From: an uncultured bacterium
GTDB lineage: Bacteria; Planctomycetota; UBA1135; GCA-002686595
Length of the DNA stretch: 13,051 nucleotides
Reading direction: 5' to 3'
Assembly: GCA_902826945.1 (NCBI GenBank)
Contig: CADEGS010000121.1
Coordinates: 1-13,051, forward strand
Each line of letters opens with the position of its first letter. Position 1 is the stretch's first letter. Below are positions 1 to 6,775 of the stretch, piece after piece. Under the pieces are notes generated by a model, which saw only the letters and a list, made by a program, of their open reading frames with translations, did not search any database and was not told the origin of the DNA. The position numbers and the translations under genes were made by a program.

Positions 1-312
1 CAGATGGACCCCGCCAACGCGCGCGAGGCGCTGCGCGAGGCGGCGCTCGACGAGGCCGAGGGCGCGGACCTCTTGCTGGTGAAGCCGGCGGGGCCCTACC
101 TCGACGTCTTGCACGCGCTGCGCGGCGCGACGGCGCTGCCGCTCGCCGCGTACCAGGTCTCCGGCGAGTACGCGATGCTCGAGGCGGCGAGCGAGCGCGG
201 CTGGATCGACCGCGAGCGGGCCGTGCTCGAGAGCCTGCTCGCGATCCGCCGCGCCGGCGCGGACTGCATCCTGACCTACTACGCGCGCCGCGCCGCGCGC
301 TGGCTGGCGTAG
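1..312 (+). CDS. hemB: Porphobilinogen synthase (delta-aminolevulinate dehydratase), C-terminal 103 residues; 5' end outside the window
   Basis: This enzyme condenses two 5-aminolevulinate molecules into porphobilinogen, the second common step of haem and other tetrapyrrole synthesis in the cytoplasm. The reading frame is open from base 1, so the ATG at 4 is internal and not a start; family members are about 320-340 residues and only the last third is here. Visible landmarks are [12 protein letters not shown], then [14 protein letters not shown] with the Schiff-base lysine codon at 82-84, then [12 protein letters not shown], and the terminal block [11 protein letters not shown] followed by RRAARWL. 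These are the standard C-terminal HemB motifs, so identification is secure. The stop is TAG at 310-312. The next gene begins 8 nt downstream, so the two may share a transcript. Nothing looks broken in the visible part. Confidence 0.96.
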   Translation, partial: QMDPANAREALREAALDEAEGADLLLVKPAGPYLDVLHALRGATALPLAAYQVSGEYAMLEAASERGWIDRERAVLESLLAIRRAGADCILTYYARRAARWLA

Positions 313-320
313 GCGCGCGC

Positions 321-983
321 GTGGCCGAGGAGCGGGGAGCGGGAGCCGCGCCGTCCGCGGACGGCGTGCGCCACGGCTCGGACGCGCCCGGAGCGTCGCC
401 CGTGGACTGGGGCGCGCGCTACGCGAGCGGCGACACGCCCTGGGACGTGGGCGGGCCGCACCCCGAGCTCGCGCGGCGCCTGGCCGCGGGCGAGCTCGGC
501 GCGCCCGGCCGCGCGCTCGTCCCGGGCGCCGGGCGCGGGCACGACGCGCTCGCCTTGGCCGAGGCCGGCTGGCAGGTCGTCGCGGCGGACCTGGTCGCGC
601 TCGACGCGCCCGCGCTGCGCGCGCTGCGCGCGCGCGGAGGGACGGTGCTCGTGGGCGACGCGCTCGCGCTCGCGCCGGCCGAGCCCTTCGCGCTCGTGCT
701 CGACCACACGTTCTTCTGCGCGCTCGAGCCCGCGCGCCGCGGCGACTGGGGGCGGCTCGTCGACCGGGTGCTCGCGCCGGGCGGCGCGCTCGCGTGTCTC
801 GTCTTCCCCTGCGGCAAGCCGCTGGCCGAGGGCGGACCGCCCTTCGGCTCGAGCGCCGCCGACCTGGCGGCCGCGCTCGGACCGGGCTTCCGGCTCGAGC
901 GCGACGAGCCCGCCCTCCTGCGCGTCCCGCGCCGCGCGTGGGAGGAGCGCTGGGCGCTCTTCCGCCGCGCGGCGTGCCCCTGA
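321..983 (+). CDS. Class I SAM-dependent methyltransferase, thiopurine S-methyltransferase (TPMT) family
   Basis: A 220-residue cytoplasmic methyltransferase. The family signature is clear: W-GARYASGDTPWDVGGPHPEL at residues 30-50, the SAM-binding glycine loop VPGAGRGHDA at 67-76, an acidic residue ending strand 2 (D90), and DHTFFCAL at 128-135, a typical TPMT-family block. Bacterial members methylate thiols, selenium or tellurium species or halides; the substrate here cannot be read from sequence. The start is GTG at 321, 8 nt after the hemB stop with no obvious Shine-Dalgarno, so translation may depend on coupling. An internal GTG at 366 would remove a low-complexity leader of 15 residues that has no family counterpart. 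The TGA stop at 981-983 directly abuts the stop of the convergent gene. Annotation as the eukaryotic-style drug enzyme would be misleading. Confidence 0.88.
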   Translation: MAEERGAGAAPSADGVRHGSDAPGASPVDWGARYASGDTPWDVGGPHPELARRLAAGELGAPGRALVPGAGRGHDALALAEAGWQVVAADLVALDAPALRALRARGGTVLVGDALALAPAEPFALVLDHTFFCALEPARRGDWGRLVDRVLAPGGALACLVFPCGKPLAEGGPPFGSSAADLAAALGPGFRLERDEPALLRVPRRAWEERWALFRRAACP

Positions 984-2831
984 TCAGCGCGCGTCCGCCG
1001 CGGGCGCGAGCGTCCCGCGCGCCGCGTGCACGGCTCCCGCCGCCGTGACGCGCAGCTCGTAGGCGAGCGCGCCCGCCACGTCCGCCGTGACGGTCAGCGT
1101 GTCGCCGCCCTGCTCGAGGCGCCCGGCGCTGACCTGCGCCGCCTCGATCGCGGCGCCGAGCATGCGGTAGCGGTGCGTCGCGGCGTCGCCGGCGGCGCGC
1201 CACAAGAGCGGCGCCTCCCAGTCGTAGGGGCCCCACTCGGTGAGCACGATGTGCTCGCGGCCGGCGAGCCGCGCGCGCGCGCCGAGCGGGCTCGGGACCG
1301 AGGCGAGCTCCGGCCAGGCCGCGCAGGGCGGTGCCGCGCGCTCGCCCGCGCGCGCGGCGACGTCCGCCAGCGCGGCGTGCGCGAGCGGAGGGGCGCGCTC
1401 GAGCGGCGAGGCCTCGTCGGCGGCGAGCTCCGCGCCGACGCCGGCGAACGCGTTCCCCGCGATCCAGGTGCGGCCGGCCGCGCGCAGCTCGATCGCGAGC
1501 CGGTCGCCCTCGAAGGCGTTGGCGAGGATCGCGTTGTCCTGCGAGGCGTGGCCGTTGGCGCGCGCCCAGGGCAGCGCGGCCAGCGCCGCGTCCTCGTCCC
1601 ACCACAGGTGCACGCCGCAGGCGTTGTCGCGGAAGCGGTTGCGCTCGACGCGGTTCCGCTGGCCGTGCTCGATGTTCACGCCGCCGCGCTCGCGCGCGTA
1701 GCCGCGCTCGCCGTTCGCGGCGATCTCGTTCTCCGCGACCAGCGTGTCGCGCGAGTAGCCGCCCCACAGGCCGCAGATCGCGTTCCCGACCAGGCGGTTC
1801 TGCTCGACCCTGTTCCCGAAGGAGAAGGTCAGCTCGAGCCCGTGCGCCGCGGCGTAGGAGAGGTCGTTGGCGACGATCGCGTTGTCGTCGTCGCCGGCGC
1901 GCAGCGAGGAGAAGCCGGGCGGCCCGGCGACCTCGCCCAGCGCCTCGCGGCCGCCGAAGGCGAACAGGCCGTCGCCGCAGTGCGTGGCCGAGTTCTCCTC
2001 GATCCGGTTGCGCGAGCACTGCTCGAAGAGCAGCAGCCCGGCCGAGTCCTGGCCGCGGTTGTAGACGCCGTGGCTGTAGCCGCGGACGCAGAAGTCGCAG
2101 GCGTTGCGCGCGACCAGCACGTCGCACGTGCGCCACAGCGCGATGCCCCAGCCGGAGAGGAACGAGAAGTCGTTGCCGACGACGGCCGAGCGCTCGACCT
2201 GGTCGAGCACGAGGCCGTTCTGCCCGCGCCGCGCGCGGCAGCCGACGACGCGCACGCCGCTCGCGCGCTCGATCCAGATGCCCGCCCCGTAGCGCTCCCA
2301 CTCGCGCGCGTCGTTCGCGTGCGGCCACAGCCAGTCGGCCTCGTCCTCGCGCTCGGGCGTCGAGCGCAGGCGCTGGCGGTAGTTGCCCGAGACGTCGCAG
2401 GCCTCGAGCGCGAGCCCGTCCGCGCCCTCGGCCCGGATCCCCACGCGGAAGCCCGCCACGCGCGCGCCGCGCAGCGTCACGCCCCGTCCGAGGACGACGA
2501 TGCCGGTGCCCGCGAGCCCGTCGCCCGGCGCGTCGGGGGGCGCGCCGCAGAGCGCGCCCTCGCACAGCACCGTCACGCCGTCGCCGACGACGCGCACGAC
2601 GCCGGGCGCGCCGGCGTCGGCGATCGGCGCGGCGGGGAAGACCAGCGTGCAGGAGCGCTCGACGACGAGGTCGTCCTGGTCGACCGGGACGCGCTCGGCG
2701 CGCGCCGCCGCCTCGGACGGGCTCGGCGCGCCCGCTGCTCTCGGTGCGCCCGGGGCGCCCGCGCAGGCGAGCGCCAGCGCCGCGAGGGCCGCGACGAGCC
2801 GCTCGGCCGCGCGCGCCCGCCCGGCCGCCAG
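984..2831 (-). CDS. Right-handed parallel beta-helix repeat lipoprotein (NosD/PbH1 type), probable CTG start
   Basis: Predicted exported lipoprotein of 615 residues. Read from CTG at 2831-2829, it has a basic N-region (R5, R7, R11), a hydrophobic core at 12-22 and a relaxed lipobox ALA|C with C23. There follow a Pro/Ala-rich linker, the pre-helix block VPVDQDDLVVERSC at about 48-61, and many beta-helix turns (GIVVLGRGVTLRGARVAGF, GQNGLVLDQV, YSHGVYNRGQDSAGLLLFEQ, NRIEENSATHCGDGLFAFGG) to about residue 450. A C-terminal domain begins near HIVLTEWGPYDWEAPLLWR. Such helices usually bind or cleave polysaccharide, but no catalytic residues are assignable. The first conventional start is GTG at 2597, which would delete the signal peptide and first turns. 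CTG lies 4 nt after the stop of the upstream gene, which suggests termination-reinitiation within a two-gene operon. The fold is confident; the start is not. Confidence 0.82.
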   Translation of the reverse strand: MAAGRARAAERLVAALAALALACAGAPGAPRAAGAPSPSEAAARAERVPVDQDDLVVERSCTLVFPAAPIADAGAPGVVRVVGDGVTVLCEGALCGAPPDAPGDGLAGTGIVVLGRGVTLRGARVAGFRVGIRAEGADGLALEACDVSGNYRQRLRSTPEREDEADWLWPHANDAREWERYGAGIWIERASGVRVVGCRARRGQNGLVLDQVERSAVVGNDFSFLSGWGIALWRTCDVLVARNACDFCVRGYSHGVYNRGQDSAGLLLFEQCSRNRIEENSATHCGDGLFAFGGREALGEVAGPPGFSSLRAGDDDNAIVANDLSYAAAHGLELTFSFGNRVEQNRLVGNAICGLWGGYSRDTLVAENEIAANGERGYARERGGVNIEHGQRNRVERNRFRDNACGVHLWWDEDAALAALPWARANGHASQDNAILANAFEGDRLAIELRAAGRTWIAGNAFAGVGAELAADEASPLERAPPLAHAALADVAARAGERAAPPCAAWPELASVPSPLGARARLAGREHIVLTEWGPYDWEAPLLWRAAGDAATHRYRMLGAAIEAAQVSAGRLEQGGDTLTVTADVAGALAYELRVTAAGAVHAARGTLAPAADAR

Positions 2832-2835
2832 CCGC

Positions 2836-3762
2836 TCAGTGCTCGTCCGACACGCCCTCCTCGGCGCGCACGACGACGAACTCCTCGACCTCGAGCTCGG
2901 CGGGCGTCGTGATCACGTACTCGACCGTGTCGGGCAGCTCGGCGTGCAGGACGAACTCGCCCTCGGGCAGCGCGCGCAGCGCGCGGTTCTCGTCCGAGTC
3001 GTTCTTCTCCCTCAGCCGGCACAGGACCAGGAAGCGCTGGCCGTGCTCCTGCTCGGCCAGCCGCTCGAGGTGCTCCGCGCAGTGGTCGCACGTCCAGCGG
3101 TAGAGCACCCACAGCGCGCTCGGCGGCAGCTGGTAGGGATCGGTCGTCAGGCGCTTGCCGACCTCGGTCTCGCCGATGTCCTTGCCCACCCAGGTCGCGA
3201 CGTCGAGGATCGCGTAGGCGTTCTTCACCGTCCGGCCGTCCGCGACGACCTCGCCGCTCGGCGCGGCCGACTCGCGGTCGTAGACCCACGGCAGCGCCAC
3301 GCAGCCCGCCGCCAGCCCGGCCAAGAGGACGGCGGGCGCGCCCTTGCCGCCGACCGTGGTCCAAGGCCGCGTCAGCACGATGGCGAGGAAGAGCGCGGAG
3401 TCGATGCCCATCATCAGCTCGGGCGGCATGTCGACCTTGCCGCCGAAGCACTTGCAGGTCGAGGCGCCCGCCTCCATCTCCTTGCCGAGGATGATGTCGA
3501 ACACCATCAGCGCCCCGAGCAGGGGCAGCCAGGCCCAGCGCGGCTTCAGGAACGCCAGCGTCGCCAGCACGAGCTCGACCGCGATCGCCATGCGATAGGT
3601 CGTGCCCAGCTCGAGCGGCACGTCCTTGACCGACTGCGGCAGGTCGGCCGGCGTGCCCCAGAAGAGCTTGAAGAGCGCTCCGAGCAGGATCCAGCAGCCG
3701 GCCGCGGCGATCGCGAAGCGCGCGATCTTGCCGAGGGGGGAGGGGTCCTTTCCGACGATCAT
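2836..3762 (-). CDS. MauE/DoxX-like multi-pass membrane protein with C-terminal CxxC domain
   Basis: A 308-residue inner-membrane protein. Hydrophobic segments lie near residues 14-34, 58-74, 76-94, 115-131 and 142-161. Between the third and fourth is STCKCFGGKVDMPP (Cys103 and Cys105), the CxCFG motif typical of MauE/DoxX-like proteins, which are linked to disulfide or redox maturation of exported proteins. After the last segment comes a soluble domain of about 145 residues with YRWTCDHCAEHL (Cys225 and Cys228), a thioredoxin-like pattern, and an acidic C-terminus. Start ATG 3762 is chosen because GAGGAA sits 6 nt upstream; the in-frame ATG at 3795 adds 11 residues but overlaps a probable -10 hexamer. 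The beta-helix lipoprotein follows immediately. I infer electron or disulfide transfer across the membrane; a direct link to methylamine use is not supported, as no other mau gene is present. Confidence 0.78.
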   Translation of the reverse strand: MIVGKDPSPLGKIARFAIAAAGCWILLGALFKLFWGTPADLPQSVKDVPLELGTTYRMAIAVELVLATLAFLKPRWAWLPLLGALMVFDIILGKEMEAGASTCKCFGGKVDMPPELMMGIDSALFLAIVLTRPWTTVGGKGAPAVLLAGLAAGCVALPWVYDRESAAPSGEVVADGRTVKNAYAILDVATWVGKDIGETEVGKRLTTDPYQLPPSALWVLYRWTCDHCAEHLERLAEQEHGQRFLVLCRLREKNDSDENRALRALPEGEFVLHAELPDTVEYVITTPAELEVEEFVVVRAEEGVSDEH

Positions 3763-3768
3763 GGGCGG

Positions 3769-3774
3769 TTCCTC
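3769..3774 (-). promoter_or_regulatory. Ribosome-binding site deciding the MauE-like gene start
   Basis: GAGGAA read on the minus strand, six bases before the ATG at 3762-3760. Its strength and spacing favour this start over the ATG at 3795, whose upstream region has only a distant GGGAG. Confidence 0.6.
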
Positions 3775-3791
3775 GCGCGGGAAGGCGCGCA

Positions 3792-3820
3792 GCATAGCGG
3801 GCGAGCGCTCCCGTCTCGAA
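3792..3820 (-). promoter_or_regulatory. Candidate sigma70-type promoter for the MauE-like/beta-helix operon
   Basis: On the minus strand TTCGAG (3820-3815) is followed, after exactly 17 bases, by TATGCT (3797-3792). The -10 matches TATAAT at four of six positions and the -35 is weak (three of six to TTGACA), but the spacing is ideal. Initiation would fall near 3785, leaving a short leader that contains GAGGAA before ATG 3762. The element lies in the divergent gap shared with the acyl-CoA synthetase gene. It is a motif reading only, with no experimental support. Confidence 0.38.
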
Positions 3821-3860
3821 CCTCGCGCGCCGCGACCGCGCGGCGGAGAATGTCGCGACC

Positions 3861-5378
3861 ATGGCCGGGCCTTGCGCCAGCGTCTGGGAGATCCTCGAGG
3901 CGGCCCGGCCCGCGGCGGCGCGCGAGGCGCTGGTCGAGGGCGAGCGGCGCCAGGACTGGGCCGCCACGCGGGCGCGCGTCCTGGCGCGGCTGGCGGGCCT
4001 CGAGCGCGCCGGCATCGCGCCCGGCGAGCGCGTCGCGCTCCTCGCGCACAACGGCGCCGACTTCCTCGAGGCGACCTTCGCCCTGGCCGGCCGCGGCGCG
4101 GTGGCCGTGCCCTTGAACGCGCGCTGGTCGGCGCGCGAGCTCGCCTTCGCGCTCGGCGACGCCGGGGCGCGCCTGCTCCTGCACGGGCCCGAGTTCGCCG
4201 CCGTCGCGGCCGAGCTCGCGCGCGCGGGCGCGGTGCCCGCCGTCCGACCGCTCGGCGCGCTCGAGCCGGGGGGGGCGCCGCGCCCCGTGCGCGTCGAGCC
4301 CGACGCGCTCGCCTTCCTCTACTACACGAGCGGCACGACCGGCCTGCCCAAGGGCGTCATGCTCACGCACGCGAACGTGTGCGTGCACGCGGCCTGGGCG
4401 GTCGCGGAGCTCGGGCTCGGCGCACAGGACCGCTGGGCGCACGTCGCGCCGATGTTCCACCTGGCCGACGCCTGGGCCACGCTGGCCCTGACGCAGGTCG
4501 GCGGCGCGCACCTGATGGCGCCGCGCTTCGAGCCGCGCGCGGTGCTCGACCTCCTGGAGCGCGAGCGCGCCACGCTCACGAACCTCGTGCCGACGATGCT
4601 CGGCCGGCTGGTGGCCGATCCCGCGATCGAGGGCCGGCGCTTCCCCGCGCTGCGGCGGATCCTCTCGGGCGGCGCGCCGATCGCGCCGACGCTCGTGCGG
4701 CGCGTCGCCCTGGCCTTCGGCTGCGAGTACGTGCAGACCTACGGCATGACCGAGACGAGCCCCTTCCTGACGATGAGCCTGCTCGACGCGCGCCACGCGG
4801 CGCTCGACGAGGAGGGGCGCTGGCGCGCGCGCGCGCGCACCGGCCGCCCGTTCGCGGGGGTCGAGCTCGAGGTCGTGGACGCACAGGATCGCCCCGTGCC
4901 CGCCGACGACCGCAGCGTGGGCGAGATCCGCGTGCGCGCGCCGACCGTCTCGCCGGGCTACTGGCGCCGGCCGGCGGAGACCGCCGAGGTCTTCCGCGAC
5001 GGCTGGCTCTACACCGGCGACCTGGCGGTGCGCGACGCGCTCGGCTCGGTCGACATCGTGGACCGCAAGAAGGACGTGATCCTGACCGGCGGCGAGACGG
5101 TGTACTCGACCGAGGTCGAGCACGCGCTGGCGGCGCACCCCGCCGTGCTGGAGGCCGCGGCCTACGGCGTGCCCGACGACGCCTGGGGCGAGCTCGTGTG
5201 CGCTGCCGTCGCGCTGCGCGCAGGAGCGCAGGCCGGCGCGGACGAGCTGGTCGCCTTCTGCCGCGAGCGCCTGGCCGGCTACAAGGTGCCGCGCCGCCTG
5301 CGCTTCCTGGACGAGCTGCCGCGCACGGGCTCGGGCAAGATCGCCAAGCGCCTGCTGCGCGACGAGGGCGCGCGGTGA
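3861..5378 (+). CDS. AMP-forming acyl-CoA synthetase / fatty-acid (or aryl-acid)-CoA ligase
   Basis: A 505-residue ANL-superfamily enzyme that activates a carboxylic acid with ATP to an acyl-adenylate and transfers it to CoA. All core motifs are intact and in order: P-loop YYTSGTTGLPKG at 154-165, HVAPMFH at 194-200, LSGGAPI at 268-274, YGMTETSP at 294-301, LYTGDLAVRD at 383-392, the hinge VDRKKDVILTGGE at 400-412, and PRTGSGKIAKR at 487-497 with catalytic Lys493. Length is normal for medium/long-chain ligases. The substrate is not predictable; the GGETVYSTEVE form of the post-hinge motif resembles fatty-acyl and aryl-CoA ligases. ATG 3861 begins just downstream of GCGGAGAAT, which gives a weak GGAG. 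The stop overlaps the next gene's GTG start, so the two are translationally coupled and probably act in one pathway. Confidence 0.92.
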   Translation: MAGPCASVWEILEAARPAAAREALVEGERRQDWAATRARVLARLAGLERAGIAPGERVALLAHNGADFLEATFALAGRGAVAVPLNARWSARELAFALGDAGARLLLHGPEFAAVAAELARAGAVPAVRPLGALEPGGAPRPVRVEPDALAFLYYTSGTTGLPKGVMLTHANVCVHAAWAVAELGLGAQDRWAHVAPMFHLADAWATLALTQVGGAHLMAPRFEPRAVLDLLERERATLTNLVPTMLGRLVADPAIEGRRFPALRRILSGGAPIAPTLVRRVALAFGCEYVQTYGMTETSPFLTMSLLDARHAALDEEGRWRARARTGRPFAGVELEVVDAQDRPVPADDRSVGEIRVRAPTVSPGYWRRPAETAEVFRDGWLYTGDLAVRDALGSVDIVDRKKDVILTGGETVYSTEVEHALAAHPAVLEAAAYGVPDDAWGELVCAAVALRAGAQAGADELVAFCRERLAGYKVPRRLRFLDELPRTGSGKIAKRLLRDEGAR

Positions 5379-6082
5379 GCGCGGCCGATGCCAGGGCGGG
5401 CCAGGGCGCGCCGCGCGAGTGCTTCGTCACCGGCGCGACCGGCCATCTCGGCAGGAGCCTCGTGCCGGCGCTGCTCGAGCGCGGCTGGCGCGTGCGCGCG
5501 CTCGTGCGCGGCCGCCCGCGCGCGGAGCTGCCCGGCGCCTGCGAGCAGGTCGAGGGCGACCCGCTCGACGGCGCGCGCTACGCCTGCGCGGTGCCGCGCG
5601 GCGCCACGCTCGTGCACCTGGTCGGCACGCCGCACCCGGCGCCCTGGAAGGCCGCCGCGTTCCGCGCGCTCGACGGGCCCTCGCTCGAGGCGGCGCTGGT
5701 CGCGGCGCGCGGCGCTGCGGCCCGGCAGATCGTCTACGTCTCGGTCGCGCAGCCGGCGCCGATCCTGCGCGCTTACGTGCGCGTGCGCGCCGCGTGCGAG
5801 GCGAGCGTGCGCGCCAGCGGCCTCGCCGCCACGATCCTGCGCCCGTGGTACGTGCTCGGCCCCGGGCGCCGCTGGCCGCTCGCGTTCCTGCCGCTGTACG
5901 CGCTCGCCGAGCGTCTGCCCGCGACGGCCGAGGGAGCGCGCCGGCTGGGGCTGCTCTGGCTCGAGGAGATCCTGGGCGCGCTCGTGTGGTCGATCGAGCA
6001 GCCGCCGGCGGGCGTGCGCGTGCTCGACGTGCCCGAGCTGCGCCGGCTGGGCCGCGCCGCGCCGCGCGCGGGCGTGGACTAG
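5375..6082 (+). CDS. Atypical short-chain dehydrogenase/reductase-like NAD(P)-binding protein
   Basis: A 235-residue Rossmann protein. The dinucleotide loop is TGATGHLG at residues 19-26, followed by RVRALVRGR (39-47), where basic residues after strand 2 would favour NADP. TLVHLVGTPHP (78-88) and IVYVSVAQP (119-127) are the usual extended-SDR strands, and ATILRPWYVLGPG (152-164) is the substrate-side block. At the catalytic position YxxxK one reads Y134 then R138 in AYVRVRAACE, so the lysine is replaced; it may bind rather than reduce, as in NmrA-like and other atypical SDRs. It is shorter than most extended SDRs (about 280-330). The start is GTG at 5375, within the stop region of the ligase (GTGA, 4-nt overlap), which implies coupled expression. 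Partner chemistry on the acyl-CoA product is an inference only. Confidence 0.82.
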   Translation: MSAADARAGQGAPRECFVTGATGHLGRSLVPALLERGWRVRALVRGRPRAELPGACEQVEGDPLDGARYACAVPRGATLVHLVGTPHPAPWKAAAFRALDGPSLEAALVAARGAAARQIVYVSVAQPAPILRAYVRVRAACEASVRASGLAATILRPWYVLGPGRRWPLAFLPLYALAERLPATAEGARRLGLLWLEEILGALVWSIEQPPAGVRVLDVPELRRLGRAAPRAGVD

Positions 6083-6097
6083 AATCCGCCGCGCGCC

Positions 6098-6775
6098 TTG
6101 GACCGACACGATCCCGCCCGCCCGACCGGCCGCCGCGCCGGGGCTCTCGAGCGCGCCCGCTCGCGCATGCTGGAGGAGCAGCTGCGCGCGCGCGGGGTGC
6201 ACGACGAGCGCGTCCTGGCCGCGATGGCGCGCCTGCCGCGCGAGCGCTTCGTCGAGGCCTGGTACCCCGAGGACGCCTACGCCGACCACGCGCAGCCGAT
6301 CGGGCACGGCCAGACGATCTCGCAGCCCTTCGTCGTGGCGTTCATGAGCGCCGCGCTCTCGCTCGCGGGACACGAGCGCGTGCTCGAGATCGGCACCGGC
6401 TCGGGCTACCAGACCGCGGTCCTGTGCGCGCTCGCCGCGCGCGTCTACACGGTCGAGATCGTGCCGCGCCTCGCGCGCCGCGCCGCGCGCGTGCTGGCCG
6501 CGCTCGGCTGCGCGAACGCCGTCCTGCGCACGGGCGACGGCGCGGCCGGCTGGCCGGAGGAGGCGCCCTTCGACGCGGTCCTCGTGACGGCCGCGCCCGC
6601 GCGCCTGCCGCGCGCGCTGCTCGAGCAGCTCGCCCCCGGCGGACGGCTCGTCGCGCCGGTCGGCACCGAGCACCAGCGGCTCGTGCGCGCCCTGCGCCGC
6701 CGCGACGGGACCTTCGCCCAGGAGCGGCTGCTCGACGTGCGCTTCGTGCCGCTCGTCGGCGGGAGCGGGGCGTGA
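6098..6775 (+). CDS. pcm: Protein-L-isoaspartate O-methyltransferase
   Basis: A cytoplasmic SAM-dependent enzyme that methylates isoaspartyl residues in aged proteins so they can revert to aspartate. Family motifs are all present: MLEEQLRARGVHDERVL at 24-40, LPRERFV at 46-52, PIGHGQTISQP at 67-77, the SAM loop VLEIGTGSGYQ at 95-105, VYTVEIV at 116-122, LAPGGRLVAPVG at 178-189, and DVRFVPLV at 213-220. Length is 225 residues from TTG 6098; the family core begins at ATG 6167 (residue 24), and the extra leader is low-complexity, so the later ATG is a credible true start. Fifteen bases separate it from the SDR stop, and that stretch includes TAGAAT at 6080-6085, possibly a -10 element. Its own stop overlaps the GTG start of the next gene. 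Confidence 0.94.
   Translation: MDRHDPARPTGRRAGALERARSRMLEEQLRARGVHDERVLAAMARLPRERFVEAWYPEDAYADHAQPIGHGQTISQPFVVAFMSAALSLAGHERVLEIGTGSGYQTAVLCALAARVYTVEIVPRLARRAARVLAALGCANAVLRTGDGAAGWPEEAPFDAVLVTAAPARLPRALLEQLAPGGRLVAPVGTEHQRLVRALRRRDGTFAQERLLDVRFVPLVGGSGA

Noticed and set aside
1026..2912. A 628-codon plus-strand frame opposite the beta-helix gene.
   Set aside because: It has no domain and no signal, while the minus-strand frame has clear beta-helix repeats and a lipobox.
984..3762. Nitrous-oxide reductase accessory (NosD) or methylamine-utilisation locus.
   Set aside because: No nosZ, nosF, nosY, mauA or mauB homologue is visible; only fold-level similarity to NosD and MauE is supported.
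3793..3795. ATG at 3795 as the MauE-like start.
   Set aside because: It lies inside a probable -10 hexamer and lacks a well-placed ribosome-binding site, whereas ATG 3762 has GAGGAA six bases upstream.
2573..4051. A minus-strand frame reading across the MauE-like gene in another frame.
   Set aside because: It is low-complexity Arg/Ala/Gly-rich; the MauE-like frame has membrane segments and conserved cysteines.
4823..4838. A (GC)8 alternating run that might form Z-DNA.
   Set aside because: It encodes alternating Ala and Arg codons inside the synthetase and is likely a by-product of extreme GC content.
3759..5138. A 459-codon minus-strand frame opposite the acyl-CoA synthetase.
   Set aside because: It is a shadow of a gene with every ANL core motif intact.
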